Positions 58,169 to 64,000 of a stretch of 64,000 bases of DNA are shown here, piece by piece. This stretch comes from Hyphomicrobiales bacterium (lineage in GTDB: Bacteria; Pseudomonadota; Alphaproteobacteria; Rhizobiales; Beijerinckiaceae): positions 2,024,001 to 2,088,000 of the forward strand of contig CAKNFP010000001.1 in NCBI GenBank assembly GCA_930633525.1, read 5' to 3'. The translations under genes were made by a program, and so were the position numbers. Under the pieces are notes generated by a model. It had not been told where the DNA came from. It did not search any database and worked only from the letters and a program-made list of their open reading frames with translations. Position 1 is the first letter of the stretch, and each line of letters begins with the position of its first letter.

Positions 58169-60520
58169 ATGTCGCAATTCGACAACAGTGTTGTAGCTCT
58201 GCATCATTGTCCGGTGCTATTCAACCGATTCGATCCTAGCGAAACGGCGGGCCAATATTTCGTGAGCTTATCGGCGGATCTTCCCAAGGAACGCAAATCC
58301 CGCGTGTCCGGCATATTAGGAACGATCGCGGTCACGCTGGCGTTGATCTCGGCGCTGGTGACGTTCGTTGTGCTCGCCGGCATGACGCCGATCCTTCCGA
58401 CGCATATCGTTGTCGTCTGGGCGCTGTTCATCAACGGCATCCTCGTCCTGCTCCTCGTCTCGGTCATCCTGTGGGAGACATACAGCCTGTTCAGGGCGAG
58501 GCGGGAAGGGGCGGCCGCGGCAGGCCTTCATGTCCGCATCGTCTCGCTGTTCAGCCTGGTGGCGGCGCTTCCGGCCATCCTTGTCGCGATCGTGGCGTCG
58601 ATCACGCTCGAACGCGGCCTTGACCCCTGGTTCACCAGCTCGCTGAAGGGGCTCATCACCAATACGGTCGAGATCGCGCATGCCTATCGCGACAGCCAAT
58701 GCCGCAACATGGTGCGCGAAACGGAATTGATGGCGGCCGATCTCAATCGGGCCAAGGTGCTGTTCAACGCAGACCGCAAGCTGTTCCACGACTTCATGTT
58801 GTCGCGCTCGGTCTTCCTCGGGTTCCCCTCGGCCATGCTTGTCAGCGAAGATGGCAAGGTGCTGGAGCGCATCGAGCAGAAGTCGCTCGAAAATCTCTCG
58901 CCCCCGTCGGACGAAGATATCAAGGACGCCAATACCACCGACCCGGTCTGCCTCATTCCGCAGTCCGGCAACCTGTTCCGTTCGCTCATCAAGCTGGATT
59001 GGCCGGAGCCCACACTTCTCTATGTGGCGCGAACTGTCGATCCGCGTGCCGTCGAGTTCCCGGCCGCCGCGCAGACAGGTGTCGCTTATTATCAAGCTCT
59101 CGAGGAAAAGAAGCTCGGCATCCAGATCGCCTTCGCATCGATGTTCGCGCTGGTCGCGCTCATCGTGCTTTTGTCGGCGGTGTGGTTCGGCTTGAGCTTC
59201 GCCAACCGGCTCGTCATGCCCGTCCGCCGGCTGATTCACGCGACGGACCAGGTCGCAAGCGGCAATTTCTACGTGCAGGTGCCTATCCGGCGCGCCGAGG
59301 GCGATCTCGCGCATCTTGGCGCGACATTCAACAAGATGACGAGCGAACTCAGGCAGCAGCACGACGGCCTGGTCGCGGCGAGCGATGTCATCGACAAGCG
59401 ACGGCGCTTCAACGAAGCCGTCCTTGCCGGTGTTTCGGCGGGTGTTATCGGAACGGACGCGGCGGGGATGATCACGATCGTCAACCCGTCGGCGGAAGCG
59501 ATCCTGCAGGCGGATGGTGGCTCGGTCATTGGCAAGCCCATTGTCGAGGCGCTGCCGGAAGTGGCGCCCCTGCTCGACGAGGTGCTCGCTGGCCGGCAAC
59601 GACAGCTGATCCAGGGGCAGATCGCCCTGAACCGGGACGGGCGCGAGCGCATGCTCAACGTGCGCGTCACCAGCGAGCAGGCTGTGGGGCAGGACAAGGG
59701 CCTGGTCGTCACGCTCGACGACATAACCGATCTCGTCTCGGCCCAGCGCACGTCGGCCTGGGCGGATGTTGCCCGGCGCATCGCCCATGAAATCAAGAAC
59801 CCGCTCACGCCGATCCAGCTGTCGGCGGAGCGGATTCGTCGCAAATACGGCAAGGTTATTGTCGAGGATCGCGCGATTTTCGACCAATGCGTCGCGACGA
59901 TCGTTCGCCAGGTCGACGACATCAAGCGCATGGTCGACGAGTTCTCCTCCTTTGCGCGGATGCCGAAACCGACCCATGCGATGGAAGACGTCGTCGACAC
60001 CGTGCGCCAGGTCGTCTTCCTGATGCGCGTGGGTACGCCGGATATCACTTTCAACGAACAGCTGCCGGAGGAGGGGATCACCGCCTATTTCGACCGCCGG
60101 CTGATTTCCCAGGCGGTCACGAATATCGTGAAGAACGCGACCGAGGCGGTAATGGCCGTCGATGGCAATACGCGCGGCATCGGGCAGATCGACGTCAGCG
60201 TGCGCGAACAGGACGGCATCATCACGATCGATGTCAGTGACAACGGCAAGGGTTTTCCAAAGGAGCACAGGCAACGATTGCTTGAGCCTTACATGACGAC
60301 CCGCGAAGGCGGCACGGGCCTCGGCCTCGCCATCGTCGGTAAAATTCTCGAGGACCACGGCGGCGGCATCGAGCTGCTCGACCATCCGGGCGTGAGTGCC
60401 GGAGGGCCGGGCGCGCGCGTCCGCATGTGGTTCCCCAAGTCCGGTATTTCCGAGACTGGCAGTGGTGGCGTTGCGTCAACCGACAGCAAGGACGACATCA
60501 AACGAAGGGCAATTGGATGA
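58169..60520 (+). CDS. ntrY: Membrane sensor kinase NtrY
   Basis: 783-residue transmembrane histidine kinase. ATG 58169 is preferred to TTG 58163. The N-terminal hydrophobic region has about three helices (about 45-150, e.g. ILGTIAVTLALISALVTFVVL). A periplasmic or extracytoplasmic segment follows, then another helix (IQIAFASMFALVALIVLLSAVWFGL), HAMP, and PAS (AVLAGVSAGVIGTDAAGMITIVNPSAEAIL). The phospho-acceptor His is near residue 540 in [24 protein letters not shown]. ATPase: NIVKNATEAV and DNGKGFPKEHRQRLLEPYMTTREGGTGLGLAIVGKI. Its stop overlaps the ntrX start by 4 bases. Confidence 0.96.
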   Translation: MSQFDNSVVALHHCPVLFNRFDPSETAGQYFVSLSADLPKERKSRVSGILGTIAVTLALISALVTFVVLAGMTPILPTHIVVVWALFINGILVLLLVSVILWETYSLFRARREGAAAAGLHVRIVSLFSLVAALPAILVAIVASITLERGLDPWFTSSLKGLITNTVEIAHAYRDSQCRNMVRETELMAADLNRAKVLFNADRKLFHDFMLSRSVFLGFPSAMLVSEDGKVLERIEQKSLENLSPPSDEDIKDANTTDPVCLIPQSGNLFRSLIKLDWPEPTLLYVARTVDPRAVEFPAAAQTGVAYYQALEEKKLGIQIAFASMFALVALIVLLSAVWFGLSFANRLVMPVRRLIHATDQVASGNFYVQVPIRRAEGDLAHLGATFNKMTSELRQQHDGLVAASDVIDKRRRFNEAVLAGVSAGVIGTDAAGMITIVNPSAEAILQADGGSVIGKPIVEALPEVAPLLDEVLAGRQRQLIQGQIALNRDGRERMLNVRVTSEQAVGQDKGLVVTLDDITDLVSAQRTSAWADVARRIAHEIKNPLTPIQLSAERIRRKYGKVIVEDRAIFDQCVATIVRQVDDIKRMVDEFSSFARMPKPTHAMEDVVDTVRQVVFLMRVGTPDITFNEQLPEEGITAYFDRRLISQAVTNIVKNATEAVMAVDGNTRGIGQIDVSVREQDGIITIDVSDNGKGFPKEHRQRLLEPYMTTREGGTGLGLAIVGKILEDHGGGIELLDHPGVSAGGPGARVRMWFPKSGISETGSGGVASTDSKDDIKRRAIG

Positions 60521-61887
60521 GCGCCGACATCCTCATCGTCGACGACGAAGCGGATATTCGTGAACTCGTAGGCGGCATACTCGATGACGAGGGCCATAGG
60601 ACCCGGACGGCTGGTGGTTCTGACGAAGCCTTGGCCGCGATAGAAGCCCGCCGACCGCAGCTGGTCTTCCTCGATATCTGGCTGCAGGGCAGCCGTCTCG
60701 ACGGCCTCCAGGTGCTGGACGTCATCAAGGAGCAGAATCCGGAAGTGCCGGTCGTCATGATTTCCGGGCATGGCAATATCGAAACCGCAGTCTCCGCGAT
60801 CAAGCGCGGCGCGTATGATTTCATCGAAAAGCCGTTCAAGGCGGATCGCCTGGTTCTGGTGGCTGAGCGCGCGCTGGAGGCCTCCCGCCTGAAGCGCGAG
60901 GTGCGCGAACTCCGGACGCGCTCCGGCCAGACCAGCCGGATGGTGGGCCGCTCCCCGATCATCAACCAGTTGCGGCAGACCATCGAGCGTGTGGGTCCGA
61001 CCAACGCCCGCGTGCTGATCAGCGGCCCGTCCGGCTCCGGCAAGGAGCTGGCAGCCCGCACGCTGCATATGAACTCGCAACGCGCCAATGGCCCGTTCAT
61101 TGTCATCAATGCGGCGGCGATCACGCCTGACACGATGGAGAGTGAACTTTTCGGGGTCGAGGCGGCCGATGGACGTGGCCGGCGCATTGGCGCGCTGGAG
61201 GAGGCCCACGGTGGGACGCTCTATATAGACGAAGTCGGTGACATGCCCCGGGAAACGCAGAACCGCATTCTGCGTGTGTTGGTCGACCAGAACTTCCAGC
61301 GGGTAGGGGGCACCACGCGCGTTCACGTCGACGTGCGTATCATCTCCTCCACGAGCCGTGATCTCACGCAGGAGATCGCCGAGGGCCACTTCCGGGAAGA
61401 CCTGTTTCACCGGCTGGGTGTCGTGCCGATCCGGATTCCATCGGTAGCCGAGCGGCGTGAGGACGTGCCGGAACTCATCAGCTTCTTCATGGAGCAGATC
61501 TCGGTGGCCACAGGGCTCGCCAAGCGCGTCATCGCCGACGATGCCATGGCCGTACTTCAGTCGCACGATTGGCCGGGCAATGTGCGTCAACTGCGTAACA
61601 ATGTGGAACGGTTGATGATATTGACGGGCGGTGATCCTGATGCGGCGATTTCCGCCGATCTGTTGCCTGCCGAAATCGGGACGCTCGTGCCCACCACGCC
61701 TGCTGGCAGCGGTGGCGAGAAGCTGATGAGTCTGTCGTTGCGGGACGCCCGCGAGATCTTCGAGCGTGAGTATCTCGTGGCGCAAATCAACCGATTCTCG
61801 GGCAATATCTCGCGGACTGCGGAGTTTATCGGCATGGAGCGCTCTGCCTTGCACAGGAAGTTGAAGTCGCTCGGCATTGGCTCCTGA
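60517..61887 (+). CDS. ntrX: Response regulator NtrX (NtrC family, GAFTGA motif missing)
   Basis: 456-residue partner of NtrY. ATG 60517 overlaps the ntrY stop. Receiver opening ILIVDDEADIRELVGGILDDEG with the phospho-Asp in LVFLDIWLQGS. AAA+ domain with Walker A ISGPSGSGKELAARTLH and Walker B GGTLYIDEVGDMP. Between them, where NtrC has GAFTGA, the sequence runs ESELFGVEAADGRGRRIGAL, so the sigma-54-contacting loop is lost. C-terminal Fis-like helix FSGNISRTAEFIGMERSALHRKLKSLG. Probably acts without sigma-54 activation, as described for other alphaproteobacterial NtrX. Roles in related bacteria include nitrogen metabolism, respiration and envelope control. Confidence 0.95.
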   Translation: MSADILIVDDEADIRELVGGILDDEGHRTRTAGGSDEALAAIEARRPQLVFLDIWLQGSRLDGLQVLDVIKEQNPEVPVVMISGHGNIETAVSAIKRGAYDFIEKPFKADRLVLVAERALEASRLKREVRELRTRSGQTSRMVGRSPIINQLRQTIERVGPTNARVLISGPSGSGKELAARTLHMNSQRANGPFIVINAAAITPDTMESELFGVEAADGRGRRIGALEEAHGGTLYIDEVGDMPRETQNRILRVLVDQNFQRVGGTTRVHVDVRIISSTSRDLTQEIAEGHFREDLFHRLGVVPIRIPSVAERREDVPELISFFMEQISVATGLAKRVIADDAMAVLQSHDWPGNVRQLRNNVERLMILTGGDPDAAISADLLPAEIGTLVPTTPAGSGGEKLMSLSLRDAREIFEREYLVAQINRFSGNISRTAEFIGMERSALHRKLKSLGIGS

Positions 61888-62133
61888 GAGCCGTCGGCCG
61901 CGGTTCCCTCGTGTGGAGTGGCCCGTACCGACGCGGGAGGGACACCTAGAATCGCGTCGCTGCGGGCAAGAGATACTTGCGTTTGAAGCATTTCTCCCTT
62001 TGTAATGCGTTTCTCGGTCTATCAGCGTCCCGCGTCCGCGCCGCCTCCTGGCAGTGCAGGCAAAGGCAACAACAGGAAGCCGTGTAAGCGAACAAGGACC
62101 GACGAGCACGGCGCAAGAAGAAGGTTTAACAAG

Positions 62134-62391
62134 ATGGCGGGCGAACGCGCGCAAAATCTGCAGGACACCTTTCTCAACCACCTTCGCAAGAACAAGGTTC
62201 CGCTGACGATTTTCCTCGTCAACGGTGTCAAGCTTCAGGGTGTTGTGACTTGGTTCGACAACTTTTGTGTATTGCTGCGCCGCGATGGGCACTCGCAGCT
62301 AGTCTATAAGCACGCTATATCGACGATCATGCCTGGACATCCGATCCAGCTGTTTGAGCCGAGTGACGATATAGGGTCAGAAAAGGTCTGA
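62134..62391 (+). CDS. hfq: RNA chaperone Hfq
   Basis: 85-residue Sm-like hexameric RNA chaperone pairing small RNAs with mRNAs. ATG 62134 gives [20 protein letters not shown]. The Sm1 motif is [31 protein letters not shown] and the Sm2 motif is [12 protein letters not shown]. It has the short C-terminal tail usual in alphaproteobacteria. The upstream 246 bases after ntrX are non-coding and probably carry its promoter. hflX begins immediately after the stop (TGA then ATG). Confidence 0.97.
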   Translation: MAGERAQNLQDTFLNHLRKNKVPLTIFLVNGVKLQGVVTWFDNFCVLLRRDGHSQLVYKHAISTIMPGHPIQLFEPSDDIGSEKV

Positions 62392-63777
62392 ATGACGCAA
62401 CCCGATAAGCGTAAGGACGCGTTTCAACCGTCGCCGCCTTCCTCTGTTGATCACGAAGGCAAGAATACTCGCGTTCTCGTGATCGGGCCCTACCTGACAC
62501 GCAGCACATCCGAGCGCAGCGGCGAGAACGCGGCGCGGGACGCGGCTGCACGGCTCGATGAAGCCGTAGGTCTCGCGCGGGCGATCGATTTGACGATCGT
62601 CCGTGCGATCCAGCTCAGTCTCACCAACGTCCGCCCCGCTACCTATCTCGGCTCGGGCAAGGTGGAGGAGTTGGCGGGTATAGTGAAGGCCGATGACATC
62701 GAGCTCGTCATCATGGATTGCGCGCTCTCACCCGTGCAGCAACGCAATCTCGAACGGGCTCTCGGTGCCAAGGTCATCGACCGAACGGGACTTATCCTGG
62801 ACATTTTCGGGCAGCGGGCGCGTACGCGCGAAGGTTCGCTCCAGGTTGAGCTCGCCCATCTCACCTACCAGAAGAGCCGCCTTGTCCGCTCATGGACGCA
62901 TCTTGAGCGGCAGCGCGGCGGATTCGGCTTCCTTGGCGGCCCCGGAGAGACGCAGATCGAAACCGATCGCCGTCTCATCCAGGAGCGGATGAGCCGAATC
63001 GAGCGTGACCTCGAACATGTCAAGCGGACGCGTTCGCTTCACCGCGAGAGCAGGCGCCGCGTTCCCTATCCCATCATCGCTCTGGTGGGTTACACCAACG
63101 CCGGCAAGTCGACGCTGTTCAATCGCCTGTCTGCGGCCAAGGTGATGGCCGAGGACCTGCTGTTCGCGACACTTGACCCCACGGCCCGCGCGATCGAGCT
63201 GCCTCACGGCTCGAAAGCCATCCTTTCGGACACGGTCGGCTTCATCTCCGATCTTCCAACCATGCTGGTCGCAGCCTTCAGGGCAACGCTGGAAGACGTG
63301 ATCGAGGCAGACGTCCTTCTGCATGTCCGGGACGTGTCCCATGGCGACACCGAGGCCCAGGCGAGCGATGTGGAGACCATACTTCGCGAACTCGGCGTCG
63401 ACCCAAGCAATGGGCAGCGCCTGATCGAGGTGTGGAACAAGGCCGACCTCCTTGCGCCGGAAGAACGCGCCAAACTGGACAATCTCGCATCACGCAGGCC
63501 AGCCGAACTTCGGCCTGTTCTGGTGTCGGCCGTCAGCGGGGAGGGGATGGATGGCCTGCTTTCCGCGATCGAGTCCCGACTGGCGCAGGGTCGCGCGATC
63601 TATCATGTCGTCCTGGAGCCGCAGGCCGGCGACGTCCTGAACTGGCTCTATGAAGAAGCTGAGATTCTCGATCGGCGTTCAGACGAGGATGGCAGCATCC
63701 TGTTGGCCGTTCGCATCGCGGACGCCAAGGAACCCCGGTTGCTAAGGCGTTGCCCGGGTGCCAGACGAATCCGGTAA
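62392..63777 (+). CDS. hflX: GTPase HflX
   Basis: 461-residue ribosome-associated GTPase that splits stalled or heat-damaged ribosomes in other bacteria. The N-terminal HflX domain has VRPATYLGSGKVEELAG and DCALSPVQQRNLERALGAKVIDRTGLILDIFGQRARTREG. G domain: G1 ALVGYTNAGKSTLFNRLS, G2 around LFATLDPTAR, G3 LSDTVGFISDLP, G4 VWNKADLL. Directly follows hfq, the universal hfq-hflX order. The last 36 bases overlap the convergent mazG end. Confidence 0.97.
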   Translation: MTQPDKRKDAFQPSPPSSVDHEGKNTRVLVIGPYLTRSTSERSGENAARDAAARLDEAVGLARAIDLTIVRAIQLSLTNVRPATYLGSGKVEELAGIVKADDIELVIMDCALSPVQQRNLERALGAKVIDRTGLILDIFGQRARTREGSLQVELAHLTYQKSRLVRSWTHLERQRGGFGFLGGPGETQIETDRRLIQERMSRIERDLEHVKRTRSLHRESRRRVPYPIIALVGYTNAGKSTLFNRLSAAKVMAEDLLFATLDPTARAIELPHGSKAILSDTVGFISDLPTMLVAAFRATLEDVIEADVLLHVRDVSHGDTEAQASDVETILRELGVDPSNGQRLIEVWNKADLLAPEERAKLDNLASRRPAELRPVLVSAVSGEGMDGLLSAIESRLAQGRAIYHVVLEPQAGDVLNWLYEEAEILDRRSDEDGSILLAVRIADAKEPRLLRRCPGARRIR

Positions 63778-64000
63778 AACGCTCGCTTCGGCAGAGGTCG
63801 CAGCTTTCTCATCGTGCTTGGCCTCCTGCCAGAGATCTTCCATCTCATCGAGACTTGCTTCCGCGGTTGTCCGCCCGGCGGAAGCAAGCTGCCTCTCGAT
63901 ATAAGCGAAGCGCCGCTCAAACTTGGCGTTTGTCAGGGCAAGCGCAGCTTCGGCGTCGCCGCCGGCGTGGCGCGCCAAATTGACCGCCGCGAATATCAAA
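63742..64000 (-). CDS. mazG: Nucleoside triphosphate pyrophosphohydrolase MazG, 3' end only
   Basis: C-terminal 85 residues of MazG, cut by the right edge of the window. The visible part LIFAAVNLARHAGGDAEAALALTNAKFERRFAYIERQLA matches the conserved second MazG repeat end, then EMEDLWQEAKHDEK. The frame is open to the window edge, so TTG 63999 is not a start. It hydrolyses non-canonical or excess NTPs in other bacteria. Converges on hflX with a 36-base overlap; hfq-hflX-mazG is a common alphaproteobacterial order. Confidence 0.9.
   Translation of the reverse strand, partial: LIFAAVNLARHAGGDAEAALALTNAKFERRFAYIERQLASAGRTTAEASLDEMEDLWQEAKHDEKAATSAEASVLPDSSGTRATP

Noticed and set aside
58316..60385. 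689-codon minus-strand frame across ntrY
   Set aside because: Antisense to a well-supported histidine kinase; composition is typical of high-GC antisense frames with many Arg, His and Asp.
60289..62292. 667-codon minus-strand frame across ntrX and hfq
   Set aside because: Crosses three genes including ntrX and hfq, whose motifs are unambiguous on the plus strand.

Overview
ORGANISM. High-GC alphaproteobacterial chromosome, most likely order Hyphomicrobiales (Rhizobiales). The evidence is gene order: dusB-ntrBC-ntrYX-hfq-hflX-mazG, eno-ftsB-pdhA-pdhB-pdhC-lpdA-lipA-COQ10-like, a fused ispDF, trpD-trpC-moaC-moeA, a lipoyl domain on the PDH E1-beta subunit, and thiO-thiS-thiG-thiE behind a TPP riboswitch. 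Genus cannot be decided from the sequence alone. No rRNA, tRNA, CRISPR array, transposase or phage gene was recognised. LAYOUT. (1) About 1-23.3 kb is accessory and catabolic. 1-9.0 kb holds a dipeptide-type ABC permease pair (first gene cut by the window edge), three small tautomerase-fold genes, two paralogous family-5 solute-binding proteins, an XRE-cupin regulator and two paralogous peptidase-M19-like proteins. 9.3-13.8 kb holds a sugar-type ABC importer (binding protein plus two permeases) divergent from a GntR-LacI chimeric regulator. 13.9-15.0 kb is a seven-bladed-propeller lactonase-like gene. 15.06-21.2 kb holds a second Dpp-type importer followed by a COG3964-type amidohydrolase and a SelA-like PLP enzyme. 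21.6-23.3 kb is an AT-richer FAD oxidase of the berberine-bridge type that abuts, and slightly overlaps, the core genome. (2) 23.25-31.3 kb, minus strand: ppiD-like foldase, then trpE-trpG-trpD-trpC-moaC-moeA, with stop/start overlaps from trpD onward. (3) 31.7-36.2 kb: tpiA, secG, pyrG, a VOC protein and a DUF350 membrane protein. (4) 36.3-39.2 kb: TPP riboswitch and thiOSGE. (5) 39.4-48.5 kb: queF (minus), eno, ftsB-like, the pyruvate dehydrogenase operon and two small membrane proteins. (6) 48.5-54.2 kb: two overlapping acyltransferase-3 genes, lipA, a COQ10/RatA START protein, a CinA-type amidase and ispDF. (7) 54.4-64 kb: dusB, ntrB, ntrC, ntrY, ntrX, hfq, hflX and the 3' end of mazG. HOW THE GENES WORK TOGETHER. 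The core half links glycolysis (tpiA, eno), pyruvate entry to the TCA cycle (pdh, with lipA supplying lipoyl groups), and tryptophan, thiamine, molybdopterin, isoprenoid and CTP synthesis to nitrogen two-component control and Hfq riboregulation. The accessory half reads as three import-and-degrade modules, none with an ABC ATPase inside the window. The least explained is 1-9.0 kb. It combines one permease pair, two binding proteins, two M19-fold enzymes that lack the usual HxD and Glu metal ligands, and three tautomerase-fold proteins of which only one keeps the catalytic Pro1. This is the best candidate for undescribed chemistry; its substrate cannot be read from the sequence.
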